Source: Phytophthora sp. 'mugwort'
Lineage: Eukaryota; Oomycota; Peronosporomycetes; Peronosporales; Peronosporaceae
Reading direction: 5' to 3'
NCBI GenBank assembly: GCA_033558025.1
Contig: JAUCEF010000007.1
Span: forward strand, 8,618,001 to 8,682,000
DNA length: 64,000 nucleotides
Below, in pieces: positions 33,298 to 44,495 of the stretch (the first letter of the stretch is position 1; every line of letters begins with the position of its first letter). The notes below the pieces were generated by a model that made no database searches, had not been told where the DNA came from, and worked only from the letters and a program-made list of their open reading frames with translations. The translations under genes and the position numbers were made by a program.

Positions 33298-35361
33298 ATG
33301 AACGTTCTTCTCGCCGCCTTCGTTGCTGCACTTACATGCCTTCCCGCTGATGTTAACGCGGACAGCTGCCCATTCGGCTATGACGAAGTCGCCTCCGTTA
33401 AGGAGCAGGATCGCCAGATCTCGAGCGAGTTGTACGACCCCAAGGGTTGCGAGGTGATCGACTACGAATTGGTGAAAGCGGAGCTCGAGAAGCTGATGAC
33501 GGATTCTCAGGACTTCTGGCCCGCCGATTTCGGTCACTACGGCGGCCTTTTCATCCGCCTGGCCTGGCATTGCAATGGCTCGTACCGTCGTGCTGATGGC
33601 CGCGGTGGCTGCGACGGTGGCCGCATCCGCTTTAATCCGGAGCACAGCTGGGCCGACAACACCAACCTGGACAAGGCCCTGAAGCTGTTGAACCCCATCA
33701 AGGAAAAGTTCGGCGACGCGCTATCGTGGGGCGACCTTATTGTGCTATCGGGCGACGTTGCCATCAAGAGCATGGGTGGCCCCGTGCTGGGCTTTTGTGG
33801 TGGTCGCCGCGACGACGTCGACGGCACGAGCAGCCTGCAACTGGGACCGACTCCCCAGCAGGAGAGTGTGGCCCCGTGTGAGGTGGACGGTCAGTGCAAG
33901 GAACCGCTTGGTCCCACAACCATGGGCTTGATCTACGTGAACCCGGAAGGACCGATGGGCAAGCCTGACCCGGTTGGATCAGTGGCCGACGTGCGCGACA
34001 CATTCAAACGCATGGGTATGGATGACCGCGAGACTGTGGCCCTGATCGGAGGTGGTCATGCTTTCGGTAAGACGCACGGTGCGTGCCCGACGGGTGCTGG
34101 CCCCTCTCCGTTGGAGGACCCGGAGAACCCGTGGCCGGGAACCTGCGGTGAAGGCGATATGAAGGGGAAGGGCAACAACACCTTCACCAGCGGCTTCGAG
34201 GGGTCGTGGACGTTCACACCCACGAAGTGGGGCAACGGCTACTTTAAGGGCCTTACCAGCTTGGAGTGGGAGAAGTTTGATGGTCCGGGTGGCCACGTAC
34301 AGTGGCGCCCGGTGCCCGACACGAACCCGCCTGTGCGCATGCTGACGGCCGACATCGCGCTGCTGCACGATGACAGCTACCTCAAAATTGCGAAAGAGTT
34401 CGCCGCTGACCAGGCAGCCCTGGATGAAGCGTTCTCGCACGCCTGGTACACGTTGGTGTCGCGTGACATGGGCCCGGCTGCTCGCTGTCGTGGTAATGAT
34501 ATCCCTCCTGCGCAGCCGTTCCAGAACCCGCTGCCCTCACCGCCGAAGACGCTACCGGACTTTAACGCTGTTCGCGCGGATGTTCGTAAACTTTTGAAGA
34601 AGTCAGTGAAAGGTCTAGTGAGCGATTCGAACACTGATGGTAAGCCGTACAATGGCGCTCTGTTCGTGCACGCTGCATGGCAATGTGCCTCGACGTTCCG
34701 TATTACGGACTACGCAGGGGGCTGCAACGGTGCCAAGATTCGCTTCGCGCCGCAGAAGGACTGGCCGGTGAACACTGGTGTTGACAAGATCATCGCTGCG
34801 CTTGAGCCCATTAAAAAGAAGTACTCGACACTGTCGACCGCCGACCTTATCGTTCTTGCGGGTCAGGTGGCTCTTGAGGGCGCAGGCGGTGTGAAGATCG
34901 ACTTCCTTGGTGGACGAACGGACGCTGAGAACGGCAACGGTGCCGACATTTTGGCCCCGCGTGAGTACTACAACTCGACGGTGACCGCTGTGCGCGACAA
35001 CATCAAGATCCTGGGTGTATCGCCGGAAGAGGCTGTAGCTCTTGCTGGTCGCCCGCGCAGTACCGCTCAGCAGAAAGCGCTAGGCTATAGCGGCTCATAC
35101 AGCAACAATTCGGCCAAGTTATCCAATGAATACTTCAAGGTTCTCCTGAACGAGAAGTGGGAGTCTGCATCTGCGAAAGAGTTCAAGGCGGGCGACAAGG
35201 AGATCTACATGTTGGATACAGACCTGGCGCTGCTGGACGCCCCCGAGCTGAAGGCCTCGGTGGAAAAATTCGCCGCAGATGAGTTCGCCTTCAAGAAGGT
35301 GTTCACGAAGGCGTGGAGCAAGGTCATGATGGCCGACCATTTCAAAGATGATAGCTACTAG
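33298..35361 (+). CDS. katG: Secreted catalase-peroxidase (KatG type), copy 1
   Basis: One exon, 687 residues from ATG 33298. The upstream extension to 32977 is rejected because the chosen start gives a signal peptide (MNVLLAAFVAALTCLPADVNA) and agrees with the second copy. Two homologous domains follow, as in all KatG enzymes. The N-terminal, haem-binding one has the distal Arg-Trp-His in RLAWHCNGSYR and the proximal His in GGGHAFGKTHG. The Met-Tyr-Trp side-chain adduct that gives catalase activity can form: the Trp is in RLAWH, the Tyr in LIYVNPEGP and the Met in RMGMDD. The C-terminal domain keeps the fold but has lost the haem site. The enzyme breaks down hydrogen peroxide and, being exported, may protect against host oxidative burst. 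No break is seen. Confidence 0.95.
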   Translation: MNVLLAAFVAALTCLPADVNADSCPFGYDEVASVKEQDRQISSELYDPKGCEVIDYELVKAELEKLMTDSQDFWPADFGHYGGLFIRLAWHCNGSYRRADGRGGCDGGRIRFNPEHSWADNTNLDKALKLLNPIKEKFGDALSWGDLIVLSGDVAIKSMGGPVLGFCGGRRDDVDGTSSLQLGPTPQQESVAPCEVDGQCKEPLGPTTMGLIYVNPEGPMGKPDPVGSVADVRDTFKRMGMDDRETVALIGGGHAFGKTHGACPTGAGPSPLEDPENPWPGTCGEGDMKGKGNNTFTSGFEGSWTFTPTKWGNGYFKGLTSLEWEKFDGPGGHVQWRPVPDTNPPVRMLTADIALLHDDSYLKIAKEFAADQAALDEAFSHAWYTLVSRDMGPAARCRGNDIPPAQPFQNPLPSPPKTLPDFNAVRADVRKLLKKSVKGLVSDSNTDGKPYNGALFVHAAWQCASTFRITDYAGGCNGAKIRFAPQKDWPVNTGVDKIIAALEPIKKKYSTLSTADLIVLAGQVALEGAGGVKIDFLGGRTDAENGNGADILAPREYYNSTVTAVRDNIKILGVSPEEAVALAGRPRSTAQQKALGYSGSYSNNSAKLSNEYFKVLLNEKWESASAKEFKAGDKEIYMLDTDLALLDAPELKASVEKFAADEFAFKKVFTKAWSKVMMADHFKDDSY

Positions 35362-36696
35362 TCCTATATGTAGTAAGCAACAAGTCTGTCTGTGATGCTA
35401 TGAAGTGAGAATTATAATTTCGTCGTTCCAGTGTATTGCTAAAATTGGACAGTGGCTGACTTATGTTATCTAAGAAAACTCTTGTGCGAGTTTCGTAGTG
35501 AAGACCTTTAAAATTACTCCTCGCGAACACGGATTAGTAGTTGCCACCTTGAATTTCCGAAATTGCGCTTACCGCCATATTTGCTCCTTACTTGGGTCAT
35601 TCGTTTGTACTCACGGCACCAGTGTCCAAATTCACCACAGTCGGGTCCCGAAAACTATATTGATGCAGCAATTATTGCAATAATTACTATGCAGTAACAT
35701 TGTCGCTAGCCAAATCCAACTGATTATTTATCCGGTTGCCAATAACTCAACCCATAATTATTTGTGCGCAAACGATTGACTCGTGCAGAAGAGGCCTCGT
35801 TGGAGCACTTTCAAGCGTCTCCACAAAAATAATTCGTACCCCCTGAAGCGTCACCGCTTCGAGGAGCTGCAGACGGTGTATGACTTACGGTAGATATTTC
35901 CGCCAACGAGGGTGGATTAAAAGCGAATGTGAAAGAGATGACCTCCACAGCAGGTCTTGCTTGAAGTCGGTAGCAGCCTCGGGATTCTTAAGCAGCACCT
36001 TCAAGGCATATTTCTCGAATGAGCAAACCTGTTTGCCATTCATCAGTGTAAAGTCCAGTTATCATCCACTCTCCTTAAGATGGGGTGGACTCAGCAGATT
36101 ATCGGGGCCATTAGGCGTGTGAACAACACCAACCAAGATCAGCACTTCGTCCTTCTGAGACGCCACATTCATTACCTGGAGATTTATATCTCCAATCATG
36201 TGTTTACCTTTCGGGGAGGGGGGGGGGGGCTGTCCGTCAAAATCTAAGAAGATAATTTCGGACGGTACGTGAATTGACCATCAATTACAATCGGTGCACT
36301 CATGCACATCAGTCGCTGTATCCAGCGACCACTCCATGTGTAATGTTGTGGGTTGGGCTTGTTGCTTTGCGGGTAAATTGGAAAACTGAATTGATCTTAT
36401 CGGTGTTTATGTGCTATCCGTCTACCCGAGGGCACCCTAGTAGTGCTTCTGGACATGCAGTGGTTGGCAGCAGTTGGCTGTGGGGCGCCGGAGCTGTTGC
36501 TTGCGCAACCTAGGTGAGTATGCAGGCGGCGACTTGACTCTCTGCGCGTGGACTCGACTAATGATGGCGTTATGGTCTGCTCTCGTACGCGCAGATCATT
36601 ACACCCTGACACAAAGCCTGCGTCGTCCAGCACCAACCACAGGTGAACAATCTTGCGCTGAGGCAACGAATCAACGCTCTTCCTCGCCCCACTGCC
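35362..36696. other. No gene recognised; contains a G-tract
   Basis: About 1.3 kb between catalase-peroxidase 1 and the copia remnant. The run GGGGA followed by twelve G lies at 36213-36229. The minus-strand frame 36666-36397 may be further copia sequence, but no protease or integrase motif is visible. Confidence 0.4.
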
Positions 36697-38005
36697 CTAC
36701 TTGTTTTGAAATCGCTTGGCCTCAATGCCACCGTAAAGCTTTTGATTCTGCAGGCTGTCGCCCTTCTTCGAGTTTGGGCAGTTTGCCCGAATGTGGCCTA
36801 GTTCCACTACAGTTCCAACAGCCATAATTCTTTTAACCACCGCCGGATTAGCCAGGTTGCTCGTTGCCTCTCGCTTTATATCTCCCCGACCCTGCTGGAT
36901 TTCCTTTTCCGGCGTTGTTTTCCCGGTATTGCCAGTTGCCCTGCTTATTCTGGTTATTGATGACCTCTTCGGCCGTTTTCTCGTCCAGTTCCTCCTCAGC
37001 AAGCAAAGTGTTCATCACTTGTGCAGCGGTAGGCGTCATCTGCTGTGCTCCAGGTAAATAAAGTGAAGCATAGTGTCGAGCAAACTGCCGAACAACTTCG
37101 CGATGGTTCCGTGACACTTCGGCAAGCAAAATCTCAGCGAACGAATTATTTTTCGTCGTTAATGGCTTTGCCATAGTGGAAAGCTCTCGCTGTTGCAATT
37201 GATCTCCCTCTACCAGCCGCTCGCATCCATCTCCCGAGCGTATTTGTTGGAGTAACGCCGCTCGCGCGCAACATATAGTTTGCTAACTCACGTTTCGTCT
37301 GTACATTCTAAAATCTAATCCTTTATATATTGCTGACTTCTCATGACAAATCATCTCTGCATCGGATCCCAGAACTCTGCGCAGGATAGCTTCGTTCGTA
37401 GCGTTGTCACGAGCATCGAACTCTGCCTGCAAGTCCACGTCAAATAAGGACGAATATCACTACTTTCGATGATGCCCCATAAAAACAAGCTAGTCAGGTA
37501 TGTCTGCAGCTGCACTACGTAAAGATCGAAACTGCTTTTCATGACAGGCGGCTTGTTCGAGATGTCCTTGGTTCCAGGCACCCCACCTTGACACATAACA
37601 GGAACATTTGCTCTTGGCGCAGCACACACACCAGACGGATATACCATTTCCATGTCCGTACATCATTCCGGGTACACATGGGGGCGTAACTCTGTTGCGT
37701 CTGACAAAAACGTGACATTCAAGCCAGCCATCGTTGGTGTCATGCTTGGAACTCCGCTGTTCGTCACACTTGGAAACGTGGAACCGCCAATCGTATCGGT
37801 CACGGCCGACGTAACCACACCTGCAGTAGCCATAGGTGCACTCAATGCATCCCGAGTCATCGTGGCCATGCTGGTAGGCGTCGAACCACTTGCAGTCGTC
37901 GTTGCCGCAGTGTTCGTTGAAGTCGTAGTCGTGCATGTAGCTGTCATAGCCGCGGCACTTGTTGTTTGTGGTGTTGGCTTCGGTTGGCTGATAACAGAAA
38001 CTCAA
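36697..38005 (-). pseudogene. Ty1/copia-type gag remnant
   Basis: On the minus strand a Thr/Ser-rich N-terminus (37947-37663) leads to PPVMKSSFDLYVVQLQTYL near 37560-37500, as at the start of many copia gag proteins. Then comes a helical stretch (NNSFAEILLAEVSRNHREVV, 37150-37090; QMTPTAAQVMNTLLAEEELD, near 37045-36990) and, split over two frames at about 36830-36785, a zinc knuckle with GCWNC and LGHIRANCP. This is the gag_UBN2-type order. The frame breaks near 37350-37200 and in the knuckle. No polymerase follows at lower coordinates, so only the 5' part of the element is preserved. Confidence 0.5.
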
Positions 38006-38438
38006 GAGCGTTGGCTCTTAAAGCTCAGGAGCTTGGCATGTAACATGTTACGTTAAGCGCAAAAGACCACGAACACAAACGTTCGCCCACTCAGTTTATT
38101 TGGGATTGCGAGAGAACTGCACTCGAGTGCAGTCTCCGCTATCAGTAGGTTAGACTTGAAAATACTTAACTGAGACTATCTACTCAGGGCGGCCATGACT
38201 GAGAACGCAGCTTCAACTGCAACAAGAGGCAACAAAAACACGAAAGAACCAACTGCTGTTCCGCAATATATCTCATTCCCGCCAACGATCGTAGATTAAA
38301 AGCAAGTAGGAAAAAGATGACCTCCCGCGTGCTTCTCGGATCGGATTAACGACATGTATCGTTTAATACAAGGGTGAGCGGCACGTTGCAGGTGCAACTA
38401 GCTCAGTAAGGCTTGCAAAAAGAAAAAATATCGTTCCG
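38006..38438. other. No gene recognised
   Basis: About 430 bp that may contain the LTR belonging to the copia gag remnant; no second LTR was found for comparison. Confidence 0.3.
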
Positions 38439-38771
38439 TTAACCAAGGAGAAATGAATTATAGTCACCCTCCCAGCTCCGATGTGACTCCGTGTGCTCTT
38501 CATGCTCTTCAAGTGAGAGCAGCAGCTCCACTTCTTGCTCAGCCACAATATGAACGCACTTTTCGCAGCCTTCGTGGGCAATGTAGCGATATACTGGCTT
38601 GTAGCTTGTACCTGAGCTTCCGTTTTTATACGCGAATACAAAGGATTCGCCTAGCGGTAGAAAAGCGAGAGTTTCGCAAGCAGCATCCCGTGTTTGGTAG
38701 TCAGAAATTTTGTTGAAAAGCGTAAAATACAAAAGCATTTGTTTTAAACAAAAATCACGGGATGCAAACAA
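38439..38771 (-). CDS. Hypothetical 110-residue protein
   Basis: An open frame from ATG 38771 to 38439 with protein-like composition. The middle (SSGTSYKPVYRYIAHEGCEK and CVHIVAEQEVELLLS) resembles the FLYWCH- or WRKY-like zinc-binding segment at the start of oomycete MULE transposases, with Cys-x2-Cys and a His-rich end (EEHEEHTESH). It may therefore be the 5' end of a lost transposon. No further part follows. Assignment is weak. Confidence 0.3.
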   Translation of the reverse strand: MFASRDFCLKQMLLYFTLFNKISDYQTRDAACETLAFLPLGESFVFAYKNGSSGTSYKPVYRYIAHEGCEKCVHIVAEQEVELLLSLEEHEEHTESHRSWEGDYNSFLLG

Positions 38772-39078
38772 CTAGGATTTGCCACCAGTACGCGCTGGAA
38801 AAAATGCTGGGGTTATTACGCCAGAACATCGAGCACTGGGACTCGCGCACCGTGGAAAAAATTGCGTAAGCGGTAGGTAGCTTCTGATGCTACTACATGT
38901 ACAACTGAATGGAATCAATAAATTATTTGTTTGCATTTAATTATTCTATTATTTCTCCGTTAGTCTCTGCATCAATCTATTCTACACCGTACATAAAAAA
39001 TACAATTCGATAATCGGCCGAGCCCGCTGTACGCAAACCTCATCCATCTTTAAAACCCGTGCAACCACCGCTGCCGCC

Positions 39079-39560
39079 TTAGGCAGCGTCGGTTCCTGAT
39101 CCCCAGACAAAATGTGCTTGTGCATCATGTGATATCCGTGTTTGAGTTGTGCAGTAGGCACCTTCTTGTGATTCTGTTCCGTGATATCGTTCTGTAATCA
39201 AAATAATGCTGGACCCGCCAGCGCCACATTGCATGAATATAGGCACCGCACCCAACCTCCAACAGCCTTCCATAATCGTCGTGACAAACTCTTCCAAGTG
39301 GTGGTGTCGGTGCGCAAGTCCGTCTTCTTAGTCGCTGCAAATTCACAAAATATCGAACCTGCGGTATTGTAATCCGACGCAAACAATTTCCGTATCCTTG
39401 TCCTGTAGTCCTAGTCGTTTCTATTGTGAAGAAACGTAGCACTAAACCTCCATGCAGCCGAACAGGTCCAGAAGACGTGATAAACACCTACCTCCACTTC
39501 GTGGATGCACTCTGCACGCGGACAGCCCAGTTTACCATTTGTGATGTCGTACATGGAGTA
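39079..39560 (-). pseudogene. Possible LINE-type fragment
   Basis: One minus-strand frame reads CPRAECIHEVE followed by VYHVFWTCSAAWRF at about 39540-39440, similar to the Cys/His cluster (zf-RVT) that ends many LINE reverse-transcriptase proteins. The following bases continue in changing frames to about 39080 with no other motif. Identification is tentative. Confidence 0.2.
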
Positions 39561-39809
39561 ACTTCACGTTTTCATCCGGTAGAGCACATGTCATCCTATG
39601 GTCCAAACCCAAGTATTCTTCTAATCCGCTTCCATTCCAGATTTGCCATCCCCGTGGACTTGCCTTCGTCCATAGATCAGCTTTCTTGCTCTCTTGTTTG
39701 GGTTCGTTTCGTAGCTTCGCATGTGCGACGTACCGTACTCACCTTTTACAAGCGCCGCTTTCTAAGAAGCGTCACTTCATTTTATCCAATCATTTTTCAA
39801 CATTAATGT

Positions 39810-40920
39810 TTTAGGTTTCCGCTTTGTCACAAGCGTCAGATCCGCAAAAATGAGTGGCCCGGGCACATTGTTCACTTTTCGAAAGGTGAGAGACCACAAA
39901 TAAACGGCGATAGTGTGCACCGCGATGAAGGCTTAGTAGCAGCGACAGTGAAGGCGTGTTTCACTGAGGCGGGTGTCGGAGTGTAAAACTTCAATGCGTT
40001 GCCAACGTCATTTCATGCCTATCATTTCTATATTGCACGCGAAAATCATGATCCGTGAAGTGTGTCGACATGAACTCTACCGACGTGAGGTTTTGTACAA
40101 CGCTAGCTATCATTTCCAGTGTAAAAGAGTCCCAAAGTGCAGTGCCCTGTCTCCGAGAAAATGCCACGCGAACATGACTATTTGGACTTCCTATTATAAT
40201 TTCCATGCAAGCAAAATGCCACTCGTGCAAGTTAGTCCAAATGCTCGCTACAGACCTGAGATTTTGCATACCGCTAGCTATCCTACCGGTGAAGATGAAT
40301 CCTAAGGCACAGCGTCGTCGCCGCAGCCACCTTGGAGAAAACGCGGCGTGCACACGACCATTTTTGGTCTCCCTATTTGGATGTGACTGTGGCTTTGACT
40401 GTGACTGTATGGTTATTTTGCATTACCGTACACATTTTTCTAAGTACGTGTACATGTATATCGCTCCGCAAACGGAGACCTGTATACCTAGCCCAGACGT
40501 GTACATTGTTGACGCTTCTAATATGGGGAATACGGTACTGTTTGAAGTGTCTGCGTATGCGCGGGGCAAGACTAAGGAGGGCCATTTCATTGGAAAGGAC
40601 AGTTTGTACAATCCAGATCAGCTGGACACTATCCAAGGATAGCATACAAAACAATCAATACAAAAATGCAGCGTGACCGTTGCACAGGATAAAGTATGTA
40701 TTGTCGAATATATGATTACGCTAAGACCTATTTGCATGATAAGAATCGAAGATACCGTGCAGATGACGAGAATAAAGCAACTATTTGCAAACGGTATACG
40801 CCATATCCTCGCCAGATTCAAAAACTTCTCAGGTTCAAAAACACCCTCGCCTAAGCAGTACCAGCCCCACTTCACGAGACGTCCAGCAACTCAATAATAA
40901 CCCCTCCAAAACTAAGAAAC
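39810..40920. repeat. Region with a diverged tandem duplication (about 165 bp)
   Basis: Bases near 40085-40200 and 40252-40385 are similar: GAGGTTTTGTACAACGCTAG against GAGATTTTGCATACCGCTAG, then AAAATGCCACGCGAACATGA against AAAACGCGGCGTGCACACGA, then TTTGGACTTCC against TTTGGTCTCCC. No gene is recognised; the 145-codon open frame at 40205-40642 runs through the second unit and has no motif. Confidence 0.4.
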
Positions 40921-42193
40921 ATGAATCTTTCAGCCTTACTCAACGCTGCTTCGCCCTCTGGATCCAAGGAGCTCGTCTCTTCGCCACTGACTAGCGCGAT
41001 CCAACTCAACCCCTGTCAACAGCTTATGGAGAAGTCGCATGATAGTCTCCCGGGTCCTATCCAGCAGATTCCATGGACCTAAGCAAATTGTTTCGCTTTT
41101 TACCATTCCCCGTGAGCGACTCAGGGCATCAGTCTTCTCCCGATTCGATTTTAGCGACACCTCTCTTGCACATGCGTGAGAGGGCACCTAGTCGTGAAGG
41201 GCTATCGAATCCAACTGGTCAAGCTGAGGTGGCCATGATGCAACCTCCGCCTCAGGAAACTTACGTGACCGAAGAAACTGTCATTGCTGCGTTGCACGCC
41301 TGACGAAAGCTCATGGATTTAACGCGACAAAATGGCGGGTTTTTTACACCACTACGACACCCAAGAAGTCTGGAAGCGCGGTTTTGATTGTGACCATGGT
41401 GGACGGCCGAAGTGTATGCAGCATATGCCGATTGTGATTCTTACCGATAGAGACTGGCAGTAATGAATGCGAATGACCAAGTTTTCGTAGGGATACCGGC
41501 ATTGGTGTGTAGGTGGCACCTGAACGAGAACGTTCTCAGCAAGCCACGTCAAGTGTTTGGTCAAGTACGAGTACAGAATCCCGCTCCCGGGCAATCAAAG
41601 TATGAAAATAGATGGCAAACTAAAAAACCTGATGCGTTCATGGCCGTGTTCTATCTTGCGGTAGATGCCCGCATTGAGGATGAATTCGAGATAAGGAGAG
41701 CAGAACTGCGACCATCGAGTCGAACGATATCTAACTACCTTGACAAACACTGGTGAAAGTACAAGACACGATTTGTGCGTGCCTGGACCGATCGGTACCA
41801 ATACTTCGGGATTCGAGATACCTCGTTTGTGAAGGGACCGATGCTAAGTGCAAGATTTGGTTACGGGCTGCGGGGATGTCGCGGAGATCTGTACAAAGTG
41901 TATCTGTGTCTGTTGTCATGGTGGAATGCAGCAGCATTCTCCACCAGACTGCTTGCCCAAAGCAATTCGGTGCAAGTTCCCTACTTACTCCAGGTAATCG
42001 GTTTGCTGCTGTCACAAGTGTGATTTCCCTGTGGGCCCTCATGCAAACGCATGCTGTGTGGGAGATTTCATGTACAACAGCCGTCCGGCGTCTGGATCAC
42101 GATCAATACTCAGGTGTCTTAGGACAGTCCATGGTCGTCCCTGTGTTCATTAGCTTATTTCAATCATTGAGTCGAACGGTCAACGCATTCTGA
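40921..42193 (+). pseudogene. MULE transposase with FAR1-like N-terminus, internally deleted
   Basis: Starts MNLSALLNAASPSGSKEL at 40921 and passes GPIQQIPWT (41062-41085). After frame changes it reads EVAMMQPPPQETYVTEETVI (41227-41290) and RGFDCDHGGRPKC near 41370-41410, matching the FAR1-type DNA-binding head of oomycete MULE transposases. ILTDRDWQ at about 41440 then looks like the middle of the DDE core with an Asp, and a well-preserved block follows: VFVGIPALVCRWHLNENVLS (41478-41540), FMAVFYLAVDARIEDEFEIR and NYLDKHW (41636-41755), then GIRDTSF. The part between the FAR1 head and the catalytic core is too short, so a deletion is likely. Several stops confirm decay. Confidence 0.5.
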
Positions 42194-42715
42194 GCCCGCA
42201 CGATTTCGACTTGCATTGGTGGATCAACCGAAACCAGACCAGTGCGCTCCCGATACGAAATCAAGAGCCATCTTACGATGAAGAGTCTTTTCAACTCCGA
42301 CGTTGACGAGCTTCGCTTGCATCGCGCCGGTCTAGAACCCTCCCTTTAAACGAAAGAAGAGACCCTGTGCTCTTTGAGAGAGTGGATAGGAACATCCTGC
42401 GGCCCGACCTGCTTTACCGAGCACGACATCGCAAATCGATGAATCTTTGGTGACATTGCTTCCACCACCAGCTGTAGTCACTAACTCTACGGTTCTTGGG
42501 AATGTTGCTTTTCACGAACCCAACTTCCCTGCACGAAATGCAGGTAGAAACTAATCCGTATCTTATGCATTAGAATATAAGCTCTTATACCGAACCCCTG
42601 TTAGATAGATTAAAAAGCTATCTAGTTCGTACTACTAGTCTTGTGACCACGAAACACGTGCGATCTGAATTAGCTACACTTCGTGTAGATATTATCGCAC
42701 ACATTGCACTTGTAC
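42194..42715. other. No gene recognised
   Basis: About 520 bp after the MULE remnant without open frames or repeats that I can support. Confidence 0.4.
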
Positions 42716-43561
42716 TCACCCACCCTGTTGTCCGTGCGACGACGTTTTATTTTGGTTATCTGCACAAGCGGGATTCTTGGCGCAGTAGCGGCGGTGCAGA
42801 CGAATCTCGTTAGATTCTAGACACTTGAAATCGCAGAGCGGGCAGGTTTTATGAGGAGGAAGAACGTTAATCACTACGTCAAGCTTCCACTTCAGGCTTG
42901 ATATGCGAGGTAACAGTGGATTCGATGGTCTCGCTGTCAAATTCAACGCCACTGTGTACCAGATGGCCACGGGAAATGTTGCAGTAGCCCACTGGAATTT
43001 CAACGATCATAGCGGCATTATCGTCGCGGACATCGAAGCAAGCACCGAAAACATGCAGACGTGTACCTTCTTCCAAAGCGTAAACCATGCTGGCTAGCAC
43101 GCGCTCATCATTCTTTTTCTTAGCAGCAGCAATGACGGCGCGGGATAATCTTGGTGAGAGTCTTGGTAGACTCCATTGGGCTGTGAACGCATGAACGCAA
43201 ACGAAGTCGGCGTCCACATATCGGCTAGGCTTTCTGTCACCCTACATAGTGCAATACTCAGCTGCCCGATAGCTCCTGAAGACTTTTTCACTCAAGATTG
43301 TTCGCGCCGCGGGTCGTCGGAGAGGCCTCTCACTTCCTTGAATACGGGCACGTAAGTGCGAGATTCTGCCTCTTTTTTCAGCCCCTCAACGACGTCGGGA
43401 TGGAGGTGCAGGCTGACGACCAAGTATCCACAGGCTGGAAGCGGTTGTTTGATGTTGGGCGCCATTTCGGAAATGCAACGGACACGGTTTCTATTTACCT
43501 TCTTGTTGATATCAGTCTGCTGGATTATGGTCAACGATGAAACGGACACGCTTGGATGCAA
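42716..43561 (-). pseudogene. Broken oomycete protein with beta-helix-like core and zinc finger
   Basis: Three overlapping minus-strand frames (43561-43292, 43217-42879, 43003-42716) read like one protein. The first has ACGYLVVSLHLHPDVVEGLK. The second has SMVYALEEGTRLHVFGACFD and CNISRGHLVHSGVEF, in which the R-G-x-x-x-H-S-G turn resembles a double-stranded beta-helix (2-oxoglutarate oxygenase-like) core. The last ends with a zinc-finger-like TCPLCDFKCLESNEIRLHRR followed by Tyr-Cys. I recall unnamed oomycete proteins of this plan. Frame changes near 43290 and 42890 break it. Function and origin are open; it may be a repeat-borne gene. Confidence 0.35.
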
Positions 43562-44140
43562 CGGACGCGCTGCATTTTTGTATTGAGTCTTGTAATCTAT
43601 CCTTGTATATTATCCAGCTGGTTTGGATATTGTACAGAGTCTGAACAAATCGTCCTTTTCTATGAAATGGCCCTCCTCAGAAATGACCCTCCTTAGTCTT
43701 GCCCGTATGTGCGGCCTCCGCCGCCGAGCTATCCAGAGACTAATCAATCTATACGACGATGCGAATGTGCGTAGTGAATTATCACGTCAGAATTAGCCGC
43801 CACCGCGATCCGCTGTTCCATATCGCCATGGCTAGTCGGCTTCTTGATGGCTCTGGCCCTCCCTGATGTTTAGGTGTCCTGCTGTCGGCACCTTGACCGT
43901 GAGCCGGTGGTCGACCGGCGTCGCGGGTACCCGCCCCTCCGACGTGTCGTATCGTCACGTCAGCAGTACTTGGTAGTTCAATATCAGCGCGTGAATGAAT
44001 TGTGCCAGATCTGAGATCGCCCCTTTCCACTTTCGGCGCAACTTGAGGCACACCGTCTCACCTCCGACTTCTCCAGGTGCCAGGGCATTACAGCGTCAAC
44101 AGTCTTCATTAGCTGCCGCGCCGGCAAACCAAGTTGTCTC
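43562..44140. other. Spacer left of gypsy family 2
   Basis: About 580 bp. A minus-strand open frame (44051-43782) is rich in Arg, Gly and Pro and has no motif. There is no polypurine tract before the LTR at 44141, so that LTR is a 5' LTR and this is flanking DNA. Confidence 0.4.
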
Positions 44141-44495
44141 TGTAACGGGGTTACATGAAGAGTGTCAATTCACTCTTCAGGACAGGTGTACCCAAGTACA
44201 CTAAGTGACATAGCCAACATCACTATGACGTCGACGGTAATGACGTCACGGATAGGTATCACACATATGGTACAAATACTTCAAACCGATAACATCTAGG
44301 GTACTTTATAGGTGACTAATAGTTAGTATGTAGACGCATGAAAGTGGGGTTACCTATAAATATATTCAGTCTTATATCTACCAAATTTTGGTACAGTCCC
44401 ATAGGCCAGGGACTAGGAACTGCCGTTCACTGAGAGTTTGTATACTCCCCGGAAGTCACACTTCCTGTGCGCAAGATGTTGTATGCCCCGTCACA
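44141..44495 (+). repeat. 5' LTR of gypsy family 2, with primer-binding site after it
   Basis: 355 bp, begins TGTAACGGGGTTACA and ends CACA. TGGTAGCACTTGTAGTC at 44498-44514 is the primer-binding site, the same as in family 1 but with the expected TGG. Confidence 0.8.

Noticed and set aside
33979..34440. Minus-strand open frame of 153 codons inside catalase-peroxidase 1 (and its mirror at 59710-60171)
   Set aside because: Shadow of the GC-rich codon positions of the real gene.
40205..40642. Plus-strand open frame of 145 codons
   Set aside because: It runs through a non-coding tandem duplication and has no motif.
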